A stretch of DNA of 6,569 nt from Sulfuritalea sp. (GCA_022843505.1 JALHNN010000156.1:1-6569); one strand, 5' to 3'; shown: positions 1 through 5,377, numbered from the stretch's first letter. The notes: generated by a model from the letters alone, not told the origin. A program made the numbers and translations.

Positions 1-1
1 C

Positions 2-121
2 GGGCCGGCGCTGGCGCGGCTGCTGGCGGGGCAATGGAAGCAAGGCGGCATCCCGGAAAAGTGGGACGGCCACGCGGCGGAGCGGATTGTGGCGGAGCTG
101 GAACGATTGCTGGGTTCGTAG
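2..121 (+). CDS. C-terminal end of a probable UDP-N-acetylglucosamine 2-epimerase (partial)
   Basis: Only the last 39 codons are in the window, in the frame starting at base 2 and ending at TAG 119-121. The tail reads ...IPEKWDGHAAERIVAELERL then LGS. The pattern (P/W)-D-G-x-A-A-x-R-I-V-x-x-L is typical of the final helix of non-hydrolysing UDP-GlcNAc 2-epimerases (WecB/MnaA family). These make UDP-ManNAc in the cytoplasm for surface polysaccharide. This is family recognition from a short tail, so another glycosyl enzyme with a similar C-terminus is possible. The oxidoreductase-like fragments further downstream also fit a polysaccharide locus, so this gene probably marks the left flank of the inserted region. 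The start lies outside the window. Confidence 0.55.
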   Translation, partial: GPALARLLAGQWKQGGIPEKWDGHAAERIVAELERLLGS

Positions 122-131
122 TTTGACGATT

Positions 132-139
132 AAGGGGAG
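132..139 (+). promoter_or_regulatory. Ribosome binding site selecting the TTG start at 144
   Basis: AAGGGGAG lies four bases before the TTG at 144. The upstream ATG at 87 has no comparable site and would put the gene inside the preceding epimerase-like reading frame. The site therefore favours the TTG start. Confidence 0.55.
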
Positions 140-143
140 AACT

Positions 144-680
144 TTGGAGCGCACATCCGTGGTAGCCAATAGCGAATCCATAGCGCTGCGAATTTGCATG
201 GTTCGTGGCCAGAAGGTTTTGCTGGACAGCGATCTGGCGGATCTTTATGGGGTACCCACCAAGCGATTGAATGAACAGGTAAAGCGAAATGCGGAGCGGT
301 TTCCGGCTGATTTCATGTTTCAGCTGACCGAAGAAGAGTTCGGTCACTTGAGGTCGCAATTTGCGACCTCAAGTTCCGCGCACGGTGGCAGGCGTTCGCC
401 GCCATATGCATTCACCGAGCACGGAGCCATCATGGCCGCGACAGTACTCAGCTCGCCGAAAGCCATTGAACTGAGTGTTTTCGTGGTGAGGGCGTTTGTG
501 CAGCTTCGGGAGATGCTCTCTTCGCACAAGGAGCTCGCCGCCAAGCTGGATGCACTGGAAAGGAAGGTTGGAAGCCATGATCAGGCGATCGCCGGGCTAA
601 TCGACGCCATTCGCCAGCTTACTGCCCCACAGCAGCCTAAGCGGCGGGGTATCGGTTTTCTTGCAAATCACAAGGGGTGA
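144..680 (+). CDS. ORF6N-domain DNA-binding protein
   Basis: The protein has 178 residues from the TTG start; reading from ATG 87 would add 19 residues with no family resemblance. The N-terminal half is an ORF6N (KilA-N-related) domain: residues about 18-60 contain VRGQKVLLDSDLADLYGV and the RNAERFP(A)DFMFQLTEEEF block, followed by a Y-A-F-T-E-H-G motif near residue 88. Residues about 120-160 are charged and heptad-like (SHKELAAKLDALERKV), probably a coiled coil for oligomerisation. The tail is proline- and arginine-rich and ends GIGF-x6, as in many members. ORF6N domains are known from phage antirepressor-like proteins and are common in bacterial accessory islands; they are thought to bind DNA, but no specific target can be read here. 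The gene starts 22 bases after the epimerase-like stop and marks the left edge of the accessory region. The family assignment is firm and the role is not. Confidence 0.88.
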   Translation: MERTSVVANSESIALRICMVRGQKVLLDSDLADLYGVPTKRLNEQVKRNAERFPADFMFQLTEEEFGHLRSQFATSSSAHGGRRSPPYAFTEHGAIMAATVLSSPKAIELSVFVVRAFVQLREMLSSHKELAAKLDALERKVGSHDQAIAGLIDAIRQLTAPQQPKRRGIGFLANHKG

Positions 681-755
681 TTGGCGATTAAAGATTCGGG
701 AGGGATATTGCCATTACTGTATTTAAAACAATTTGTTGCATTACATTTCTGGTTA

Positions 756-773
756 ATGTAAAAACTTTTACAT
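756..773. promoter_or_regulatory. Perfect inverted repeat upstream of the ATPase pseudogene
   Basis: ATGTAAAA-AC-TTTTACAT is a perfect 8-bp inverted repeat with a 2-bp centre, set in an AT-rich stretch (about 715-780) of an otherwise GC-rich window. It ends 22 bases before the ATPase start codon at 796. It looks like a dimeric repressor operator within a promoter region. No regulator can be named. Confidence 0.4.
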
Positions 774-795
774 AGAAATCTTTTGCCCATTGCCA

Positions 796-1972
796 ATGTC
801 GCGATCCGCTCCCTGGTCCTTCTATGGCCGCCGCTCCGAGTTGCAGCAGATGCAACGTATTCTGGAACGGCGCCGCTGGTTTTTCCTGCAGATTTCGGGG
901 CGTCGGCGCATCGGCAAGACGGCCCTGATTCAGGAGGCATTGCGGGACGCGGGTATCGCCAGAACCCTGTACGTGCAGATCCCGGATTCCGACCCGGCGG
1001 GTGTGGTGGCGGCGTGCAATGGCTACCCTCGAGCTGGGGCACCTCGACATTGCATCGATACTCGAGATTTTGCGTGTCCATGCCGACGACGATCCCGCGC
1101 GCTTGCTGTTTCTGTGGAATCTGTTCGAGGGAGTGCCGAAGTTCTATCGCGATGCTTACGAGCAAGGTGTGCTGGATGCGGAACGCAAGCCACTGTTGCG
1201 CCGGCTGTTCTTTTCCAGTTCCTCGCCCTTGCGCAATGAAGCCGACAACTGGTTCCTGCGCGAGCTGCGCGGGCGCTATGACATGATTTTGCAGTACCTG
1301 GCAAAACACCCTGGCTGCAGTAATGCCGACATCGAGGCGATCATGGCAGATCTTTCCGGCCCGGGCGAGGTGCGCCAGGTCGGGGGTTACCTGAAAATCC
1401 TTTCCGAGCGCTACCGCATGATCGAACGGCGGTTGCCGATTTTCTCGCCACCGCGCGCCCGCAGTGGCCGCTATTACATTCGCGACAATTTTTTGCGTGC
1501 CTGGCTCTCGGCTCTGCAACGCCCGGTTGCGGCCGTGGCGTTCCGGCCCATTGATACCTTGGTCGATCAGGCCGACGAACGCCTGGCCGAGGTCGAGGGC
1601 CACGCGCTGGAGGATCTGGCCGGGCAGCTGTATGAGGAGCGCGGCCGTCGCGGCATCGGCGACTTTCCGCTGAGCGAGAGGATTCGCGGCTATTGGGATC
1701 GGGCCGATGTCGAGATCGATCTGGTGGCGGTGAACGAGGAGGAGCGGCGGATTCGCTTCGGTACCTGCAAGCGCAATCCGGACCGGCTGCCCGGCACCGT
1801 CGATTCCCTGATGCGCAGCGCCGGCCGGTTCCTTGATGCGCATGGGCGTTTTGCCGGCTGGCGGATAGATTACGTTGCCATAGCGCCAGATATCGACCCG
1901 GCGCTGCGGGTTGAACTGGCGGCGCGCGGGGTGATGCCGCAATCGCTTGGTGATTTGGTTGCTGGTTTGTAG
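796..1972 (+). pseudogene. Archaeal-type P-loop ATPase (ATPase_2/DUF234-like), broken by internal deletion and frameshift
   Basis: The 5' part, from ATG 796, encodes SRSAPWSFYGRRSEL and then a Walker A loop, GRRRIGKT (residues 35-42), and runs to about base 1018 (YVQIPDSDPAGVVAA). The rest of the family sequence resumes in a different frame with ATLELGHLDIASILEIL at about 1019 and continues to TAG 1970-1972. In related proteins these two blocks are separated by a long stretch holding the Walker B aspartate (a 'DEFQ'-like motif). That stretch is absent here, and the frame changes at the join, so both a deletion (I estimate 80-110 codons from memory of the family) and a frameshift are inferred. 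The 3' part keeps the winged-helix and DUF234-like nuclease-type end (FLWNLFEGVPKFY, YYIRDNFLRAWL, VEIDLVAVN). The protein should be inactive as an ATPase. A stand-alone C-terminal product from GTG/ATG codons near 1001-1019 is possible but unproven. Confidence 0.8.
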
Positions 1973-2008
1973 TGCTGTGTGTAGTTTCGCTAATCGGAGG
2001 AAGTGAAT

Positions 2009-2374
2009 ATGGCGACATATGTTGAACTCAAGGAAAAAGCCGAAGACCTGATGCGCCAGGCGGAAGCCGCGCGCAAGACCGAGATCGGCGCGGCGATTGC
2101 CGAGATCAAGGCCAAGATGGCGGCCTACGGCATTACGCTGGCGGATCTGGGTGGCAAGGCCAAGGCAGGCCGGGGCCGCAAGCCCAAGGCGGCAAAGTCC
2201 GCCAAAGTTGCGAAGAACGGCAAGGCCAAGGTGGCGAAGCCGCGCAAGCCGGTGGCGGCGAAGTACCGCAATGCCGCGACGGGGGAAACCTGGTCCGGCC
2301 GCGGCAAGGCGCCGAAGTGGCTGGCGGCACTGGAGGCGGCAGGTCGCAAGCGGGAGGAGTTCTTGGTGGGGTGA
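2009..2374 (+). CDS. H-NS family nucleoid protein
   Basis: The protein has 121 residues from ATG 2009; GGAGG at 1996-2000 sits eight bases upstream and decides this start over GTG 2003. Residues 3-38 form a charged coiled coil (ELKEKAEDLMRQAEAARK) expected to dimerise. Residues 48-83 are a Lys/Ala/Arg-rich linker (AGRGRKPKAAK, AKPRKPVAAK). The DNA-binding signature Y-R-N-A-A-T-G-E-T-W-S-G-R-G-K-A-P-K-W-L is at residues 86-105, followed by AALEAAGRKREEFLVG. This is the short beta/gammaproteobacterial H-NS form, which binds AT-rich DNA and silences acquired genes. The gene is complete. Its last 33 bases are copied at 5264-5296 and 5922-5954, and a more diverged H-NS tail lies at 2703-2776. This gene is therefore probably the parent, or a sister, of the left border of each downstream cassette. 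Silencing of the island by this protein is an inference. Confidence 0.93.
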   Translation: MATYVELKEKAEDLMRQAEAARKTEIGAAIAEIKAKMAAYGITLADLGGKAKAGRGRKPKAAKSAKVAKNGKAKVAKPRKPVAAKYRNAATGETWSGRGKAPKWLAALEAAGRKREEFLVG

Positions 2375-2385
2375 ATGGCGGGGCG

Positions 2386-2403
2386 GATGAGGTCCGTCTC
2401 ATC
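2386..2403. repeat. Short hairpin between hns and the DUF4926 gene
   Basis: GATGAG and CTCATC form a perfect 6-bp stem around a 6-base loop just after the hns stop codon. No T-run follows, so it is not a standard rho-independent terminator. It could be an RNA hairpin or an operator for the next gene. Confidence 0.25.
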
Positions 2404-2429
2404 ACCGCTTACCCGGTAAAGGAGGCGCC

Positions 2430-2659
2430 ATGATTACAGAACATGCATCCGTAGTTTTGACTGAAGATATTGCTGCCTCTGGTCTTCAGGCGGGGGATGT
2501 TGGCGTGGTGATCCATATCCATCGCGAGGGCGCTGCCTACGAGGTTGAGTTTATGACGCTCGATGGCGGAACCCTGGCGATCGAGACGTTGGAAGCCCGC
2601 CAGTCCGTGAGGCGGGGAGTCGCGACGTGCCCCATGTTCGGGAGCGCATTGCTGCCTGA
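2430..2659 (+). pseudogene. DUF4926 protein gene with a one-base deletion near its 3' end
   Basis: ATG 2430 follows a strong AAAGGAGG (2418-2425). The first ~57 residues match the DUF4926 pattern: VVLTEDIAASGLQAGDVGVV, then YEVEFMTLDGG and TLAIETLEAR, a small predicted beta-barrel-like domain of unknown function. At about 2602-2604 the expected Q-V-R is lost: the bases read CAGTCCGTGAG where CAGGTCCGTGAG would give QVREAG. Restoring one base continues the protein as QVREAGSRDVPHVRERIAA and stops at TGA 2657-2659, a normal length of about 76 residues. As written, the frame instead runs on to 2768 with an unrelated basic tail. The second, fragmentary copy at 3749-3828 keeps the correct frame after this point and supports the interpretation. 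A functional run-on product cannot be excluded. Members often sit beside small TA-like partners, but no partner gene is seen here. Confidence 0.7.
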
Positions 2660-2702
2660 TCCGGGTGTCGAGCAAGTAGGCCAGAGAACTCGCGATGCCG
2701 CT

Positions 2703-2776
2703 GGCCGAGGCCGCAAACGAAGTGGATGGTGGCCTGGCTGGCAGAAGGCAGGAAGATGGAGGATTTGATGGTGTGA
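2703..2776 (+). pseudogene. Diverged H-NS C-terminal remnant
   Basis: Allowing one frame change near 2718, the bases read G-R-G-R-K then K-W-M-V-A-W-L-A-E-G-R-K-M-E-D-L-M-V and TGA at 2774-2776. This parallels the end of the intact H-NS (GRGKAPKWLAALEAAGRKREEFLVG) at the key positions: GRG, KW, the alanine/leucine helix, GRK, E-(E/D)-(F/L). It is too divergent to be a recent copy of that gene, so it probably comes from another hns allele. No start codon or N-terminal half is present. It fills the gap between the DUF4926 gene and the PrlF-YhaV promoter. The match is short and needs a frameshift, hence the moderate confidence. Confidence 0.5.
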
Positions 2777-2817
2777 CACGAACTGCGGCGACCTGCGGCG
2801 GTCGCAATAAGGGCTCA

Positions 2818-2847
2818 TTGACAAAGGTAATGCATACGCATTACCAT
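2818..2847 (+). promoter_or_regulatory. PrlF-YhaV promoter with nested palindromic operator
   Basis: TTGACA (2818-2823) is a perfect -35 box; TACCAT (2842-2847, spacing 18) is the likely -10. Between them lies a perfect inverted repeat, GGTAATGC-ATAC-GCATTACC (2826-2845). An operator filling the promoter spacer is what an autoregulating antitoxin would need. Repression by the PrlF product is inferred, not shown. Confidence 0.65.
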
Positions 2848-2877
2848 GCGAAATTAGGATCTAAAACAGGAGTTACC

Positions 2878-3201
2878 ATGCCCGCGACTCTCGAACTTGA
2901 ATCGACCCTGACAGATCGTTACCAGACGACCGTGCCCGATGCCGTACGTCGTGCCCTCCGCTTGGGTAAACGTGACCGTATCCGTTATCTGGTCCAGGAA
3001 AACGGTTCCGTATTGCTGCAACGCGCAGACGACGGGGGGGATCCGGTACTTGGCACATTTCTGAACTTCCTCGCCAAGGATATTGCCGAGCACCCGCAGC
3101 GCGTAAAAACCATCGACACGAGTCTTGCCAAACGGATGCGATCTTTGACCAAGGGCATCACGGTTGATCTGGACGCTGCACTCGATCCGGCAGACGAGTG
3201 A
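2878..3201 (+). CDS. prlF: PrlF-type antitoxin (SpoVT/AbrB swapped-hairpin)
   Basis: The protein has 107 residues, close to E. coli PrlF/SohA (about 111). ATG 2878 follows AGGAG (2868-2872) at five bases, which chooses it over in-frame codons upstream. Residues about 8-50 form the AbrB/SpoVT-like DNA-binding hairpin (STLTDRYQTTVPDAVRRAL, LGKRDRIRY, GSVLLQRA). The C-terminal half (GTFLNFLAKDIAEHPQRV, near 59-76) is the region that contacts and neutralises YhaV in the family. The gene overlaps its toxin by four bases, so the two are translationally coupled. A palindrome between the -35 and -10 boxes upstream is the likely autoregulatory site. Confidence 0.93.
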   Translation: MPATLELESTLTDRYQTTVPDAVRRALRLGKRDRIRYLVQENGSVLLQRADDGGDPVLGTFLNFLAKDIAEHPQRVKTIDTSLAKRMRSLTKGITVDLDAALDPADE

Positions 3202-3695
3202 CGCAGCCTGAAGCCCCGCTGGTCGTCAACGGCTGGAGTCTTTTCGCCCATCCGCTGTTTCTCGATCAGATCGAGACACTGCTGGCCAAGGTCGAAGCCA
3301 TCAAGACGAAGGATCCCAAGACATGGAAGCAGAAGAACAGCACGAAACGCTTGGCAGCAATCACCAAGCTGGCTTTCGAAGATATTCCTGAGAATCCGGC
3401 ACGCCCCGAGTATCGCCAAGGAGGAAGCCTGGGGGCCGAGCGCAAGCACTGGTTCCGCGCCAAGTTCTTCCAGCAATACCGCCTGTTCTTCCGCTACCAT
3501 GCCGCACAACGCATCATTGTCTATGCTTGGGTCAATGACGACGATACCAAGCGCGCTTACGAAAGCAGCGACGACGCCTATCGGGTGTTTCGCAAGATGA
3601 TCGACACGGGCCATCCTCCCGATGACTGGGATACGCTACTCAAGGAAGCGCGGACCGAGTCCAGGCGAATGTCCAGACTCAAGCCGTCTATTTGA
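3198..3695 (+). CDS. yhaV: YhaV-type toxin ribonuclease
   Basis: The protein has 165 residues from GTG 3198, which overlaps the prlF stop (GTGA, bases 3198-3201). YhaV is a RelE-superfamily RNase that blocks growth by cutting mRNA and is held inactive by PrlF. Visible family blocks are VNGWSLFAHPLF (10-21), TKRLAAI (49-55), GGSLGAERKHWFRAKF (75-90), the core YRLFFRY (94-100), VYAWVNDDDTKRAY (108-121), DAYRVFRKM (126-134) and GHPPDDW (138-144). Every block expected of an intact YhaV is present and there is no frameshift. The last ~15 residues are basic and extend slightly past the E. coli protein. The non-ATG start, coupled to the antitoxin, should keep toxin output low. Confidence 0.94.
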   Translation: MTQPEAPLVVNGWSLFAHPLFLDQIETLLAKVEAIKTKDPKTWKQKNSTKRLAAITKLAFEDIPENPARPEYRQGGSLGAERKHWFRAKFFQQYRLFFRYHAAQRIIVYAWVNDDDTKRAYESSDDAYRVFRKMIDTGHPPDDWDTLLKEARTESRRMSRLKPSI

Positions 3696-3748
3696 ATGAA
3701 TTCCCGGCGGCGGTCCTTGCATCCGCCTCAATGCATCAAAGCGGTGCT

Positions 3749-3828
3749 AACCCTGGCGTATCGAGACGCTGGAAGCCAGCAAAGTCCGTGAGGCGGGGAG
3801 CTGCCGTGGCGCCAGCGCCGACTCTTGA
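3749..3828 (+). pseudogene. 3' remnant of a second DUF4926 gene
   Basis: Bases 3749-3800 match 2570-2619 of the DUF4926 gene (AACCCTGGCG, TCGAGACG, GGAAGCC and GTCCGTGAGGCGGGGAG are shared) with two single-base insertions and a few substitutions. After correcting these, the frame reads T-L-A-I-E-T-L-E-A-S then V-R-E-A-G-S-C-R-G-A-S-A-D-S and stops at TGA 3826-3828. The 5' two-thirds of the gene is missing. It sits between the YhaV toxin and the next TA promoter, so it looks like a cassette border left over from duplication or recombination. The rest of the 222-base gap (3696-3917) holds only the candidate operator listed next. Confidence 0.75.
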
Positions 3829-3870
3829 TAACAAGCCCATTGGACTTGCTTAATGATTGCAGCCTGTGAT

Positions 3871-3900
3871 CTCGTGATAGCATGCACTTGTACACACGAG
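3871..3900. promoter_or_regulatory. Candidate operator upstream of the RHH-ParE module
   Basis: CTCGTG (3871-3876) and CACGAG (3895-3900) form a spaced inverted repeat ending 17 bases before the antitoxin ATG. Inside it lies TAGCAT (3878-3883), a weak -10-like box with no clear -35 partner. RHH antitoxins usually bind such repeats next to their own start. The site is suggestive only. Confidence 0.3.
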
Positions 3901-3917
3901 AACACAAAGGCTTGTAA

Positions 3918-4154
3918 ATGGAAACCACGACACTGACCTTGCGCGTTCCAACAGAAATGAAGGAGCGACTCGACAAGCTGGCTGAAGCCACTCATCGATC
4001 CAAGTCCTACCTCGCCGGTGAAGCCCTTCGACAATATATCGACCTTGAGGCTTGGCAGATCGGGGAAATTCAGCAGGCGCTCCAGGAGGCGGATGCCAAC
4101 GACTTCGCATCGGATGAGGAAGTCGATGCCGTGGTAAAGAAGTATGCAGGTTAA
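3918..4154 (+). CDS. Ribbon-helix-helix (CopG/ParD-like) antitoxin
   Basis: The protein has 78 residues from ATG 3918, with AAAGG at 3906-3910. Residues 2-11 (ETTTLTLRVP) form the ribbon strand. Residues 12-43 are the two helices of the RHH fold (TEMKERLDKLAEATHRSKSYLAGEAL and RQYIDLE). The acidic tail (AWQIGEIQQALQEADANDFASDEEVDAVVKKY) is the toxin-binding part typical of CopG-family partners of ParE/RelE toxins. The gene overlaps its toxin by 11 bases (4144-4154), so the pair is one operon. It should dimerise, bind the upstream repeat and repress its own promoter. Confidence 0.92.
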   Translation: METTTLTLRVPTEMKERLDKLAEATHRSKSYLAGEALRQYIDLEAWQIGEIQQALQEADANDFASDEEVDAVVKKYAG

Positions 4155-4431
4155 ATGGCTACGTCGCGCCCTGGAGAACCTGGACGATGAGGCTGCGTTT
4201 ATTGCCAAGGACAGCCCGCGCGTAGCGGCGGAATTTGTGGTGCATATGCGCGACAGCGCTGCAATGCTCGCGGATCACCCTGAGATGGGGCGGCCCGGTC
4301 GAATCTCCGGGACTCGCGAACTTGTCGTGACGCGGTTCTCCTATATCCTGCCCTATCGAGTGCGCGGCGGTACTGTGGAAATTCTGCGCGTCTTCCATAC
4401 GGCAAGGCAATGGCCTAAACGGATGAGTTGA
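4144..4431 (+). CDS. RelE/ParE-family toxin
   Basis: The protein has 95 residues from ATG 4144 inside the antitoxin's 3' end. Family blocks are MQVKWLRRALENLDDEAAFIA (1-21), the H-P-E-M-G-R-P-G-R turn (45-53), TRELVV (57-62), YILPYRV (67-73), VEILRVFH (78-85) and the closing ARQWP (87-91). This is the ParE-like subgroup found next to CopG-type antitoxins; such toxins either poison DNA gyrase (ParE) or cut mRNA on the ribosome (RelE). The sequence resembles the ParE branch but the target cannot be settled by eye. The length is normal and there is no damage. Confidence 0.92.
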   Translation: MQVKWLRRALENLDDEAAFIAKDSPRVAAEFVVHMRDSAAMLADHPEMGRPGRISGTRELVVTRFSYILPYRVRGGTVEILRVFHTARQWPKRMS

Positions 4432-4439
4432 TCGCGTAC

Positions 4440-4468
4440 TTGACGGTCAATATTAGCCAGACTAGACT
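4440..4468 (+). promoter_or_regulatory. Promoter of the Phd-VapC module
   Basis: TTGACG (4440-4445) matches five of six -35 bases. With a 17-base spacer it is followed by TAGACT (4463-4468), a four-of-six -10 box. An imperfect repeat (TTAGCC...GACTAA) covers the -10 area and could be an operator. A strong GGGAGGGG ribosome site follows at 4482-4489. Confidence 0.5.
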
Positions 4469-4492
4469 AACCTCAATTTATGGGAGGGGCCG

Positions 4493-4738
4493 ATGCCGTC
4501 CGTCAACATGCTGCAAGCCAAGTCCTCGCTGTCCCGGCTGGTGGAAGCCATTGAACAGGGACAGGAACGCGAGATCGTCATCGCCCGCAACGGCCGGCCG
4601 GCCGCCAGGCTGGTGCCGATGGATGCGCTGCCCGCGGGCAAGCGAATCGGCGTTGCCAAGGGCAAGTTCACGGTGCCCGACACCATTGACGCCAGGAATG
4701 TCGAGGTGGCCAAGATGTTCCTTGGCGAGCCGTCTTGA
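4493..4738 (+). CDS. Phd/YefM (VapB-like) antitoxin
   Basis: The protein has 81 residues, with ATG 4493 preceded by GGGAGGGG. The N-terminal Phd/YefM fold is clear: VNMLQAKSSLSRLVEAIEQG (4-23), EIVIARNGRPAARLVPM (27-43). The C-terminal stretch (RIGVAKGKFTVPDTIDARN, MFLGE) is the toxin-wrapping tail typical of Phd-type partners of PIN toxins. The stop codon overlaps the toxin's TTG start (TTGA). It should form a complex with the PIN protein downstream, neutralise it and repress the promoter at 4440-4468. Confidence 0.93.
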   Translation: MPSVNMLQAKSSLSRLVEAIEQGQEREIVIARNGRPAARLVPMDALPAGKRIGVAKGKFTVPDTIDARNVEVAKMFLGEPS

Positions 4739-5121
4739 ATCTGCTGCTCGATACGCATGTTGCCCTTTGGGCGATCACGGACAGTCCGCACCTTTCGAAG
4801 AAGGCGCGCGAGATGATCGAGTCGCCGAAGGCCTCGGTTTGGATCAGCGCCGCGACGATTTGGGAGATCGCCATCAAGCACAGCCTGGGGCGTGGCGAAA
4901 TGCCGGTGTCCGGCCAGGACGCGCTGCGCTACTTCACCGAATCAGGCTATCGTTTTTTGCCTGTCGAGCCCGAGCACGCCGCGGCCGTCGAAGATCTGCC
5001 GCCACACCATCGCGATCCTTTCGATCGCATTCTGGTCGCCCAGGCCCTGGTCGAGCCAATGCGGCTGATGACCCATGACCCGATGGTGACGCGCTACGGC
5101 GATACGATCATCGAGGTTTGA
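4735..5121 (+). CDS. PIN-domain VapC-type toxin ribonuclease
   Basis: The protein has 128 residues. The TTG start at 4735 overlaps the antitoxin stop and gives the family's usual beginning MNLLLDTHVALW; no in-frame ATG lies near. The acidic metal-binding residues of a PIN RNase are all present: D6 in LLLDTH, E44 in ATIWEIAIK, D94 and D97 in HHRDPFDR, and D115 in MTHD. VapC enzymes use Mg2+ or Mn2+ to cleave tRNA, rRNA or mRNA; the substrate here is unknown. The length is normal and the protein appears intact. An oxidoreductase-like gene fragment begins 27 bases after its stop. Confidence 0.94.
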   Translation: MNLLLDTHVALWAITDSPHLSKKAREMIESPKASVWISAATIWEIAIKHSLGRGEMPVSGQDALRYFTESGYRFLPVEPEHAAAVEDLPPHHRDPFDRILVAQALVEPMRLMTHDPMVTRYGDTIIEV

Positions 5122-5147
5122 CATCCAATCTTGTTGAGCCATCGTCG

Positions 5148-5216
5148 ATGAAACAAATCCTGCAAAGCCTCAAGACCGGCGCCACTGAAGTCACCGACGC
5201 TTCCTGCCCGGTGTAG
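5148..5216 (+). pseudogene. 5' remnant of a polysaccharide-locus oxidoreductase gene, copy 1
   Basis: ATG 5148 opens a 22-codon frame, MKQILQSLKTGATEVTDASC then PV, stopped by TAG 5214-5216. The start resembles the N-terminus of 'bi-domain' zinc-type dehydrogenase/oxidoreductase proteins of polysaccharide clusters (pattern MKQILQ-LKTG-TE(V/L)-(D/E)-x-x-C-P). I identify it from memory of that family. The same 35 bases recur exactly at 5869. Nothing upstream of the ATG is shared by the two copies. No ribosome site precedes it, so it is a gene fragment, not a small gene. Confidence 0.65.
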
Positions 5217-5228
5217 CACGGGGCGATG

Positions 5229-5265
5229 CGTAACCAAAAGCAATCGCCCGGTGGGAATCATGAGC
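5229..5265 (+). pseudogene. Internal fragment of a phd/yefM antitoxin gene
   Basis: These 37 bases match 6101-6137 of the downstream Phd gene at 29 positions. They encode V-T-K-S-N-R-P-V-G-I-M-S, against V-T-K-N-D-R-P-V-G-I-M-I in the intact protein. The fragment lies between the oxidoreductase head and the H-NS tail, so it is part of a composite junction. It differs enough to come from another phd allele rather than a fresh copy. Confidence 0.6.
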
Positions 5266-5296
5266 AAGCGGGAGGAGTTTTTGTTGGGATGAATGG
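5264..5296 (+). repeat. H-NS gene 3'-end repeat, copy 2
   Basis: These 33 bases match 2346-2378 (end of the intact hns gene plus seven bases beyond the reading frame's last codons) at about 30 positions. The frame reads K-R-E-E-F-L-L-G and TGA, so even the stop codon is kept. No other part of hns is present. It lies directly upstream of the RelB-RelE promoter region. The 81 bases from 5297 to 5377 contain a further short GCAAGCGGGA (5313-5322) and the operator below. Confidence 0.8.
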
Positions 5297-5339
5297 GTTC
5301 GCGTATCCAGGCAAGCGGGATGGTAAGATTCGCCTGCTT

Positions 5340-5355
5340 GCTATACGTGTATAGC
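5340..5355. promoter_or_regulatory. RelB-RelE operator palindrome
   Basis: GCTATAC-GT-GTATAGC is a perfect 7-bp inverted repeat. A third half-site, TTATAGC, follows at 5357-5363, with correct spacing for a second repressor dimer. AAGGAG (5365-5370) and ATG 5378 come directly after. This is the expected arrangement for autoregulation by an RHH antitoxin; no clear -35 box is seen. Confidence 0.6.
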
Positions 5356-5377
5356 GTTATAGCGAAGGAGAGCCCAC

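Noticed and set aside
668..1942. A 424-codon open frame on the minus strand
   Set aside because: It is antisense to the ATPase pseudogene and its translation has low complexity and no recognisable domain. The + strand reading shows clear family motifs.
2386..2403. Rho-independent terminator after hns
   Set aside because: The hairpin has no following T-run, so I list it only as a short inverted repeat.
5148..5216. A functional 22-residue small protein
   Set aside because: It has no ribosome site, and the same start is fused to other DNA at 5869. A broken gene start explains both.
5313..5340. Hairpin GCAAGC...GCTTGC upstream of RelB
   Set aside because: The six-base stem has a loop of about 16 bases or more and no T-run; it is too weak to call a terminator.
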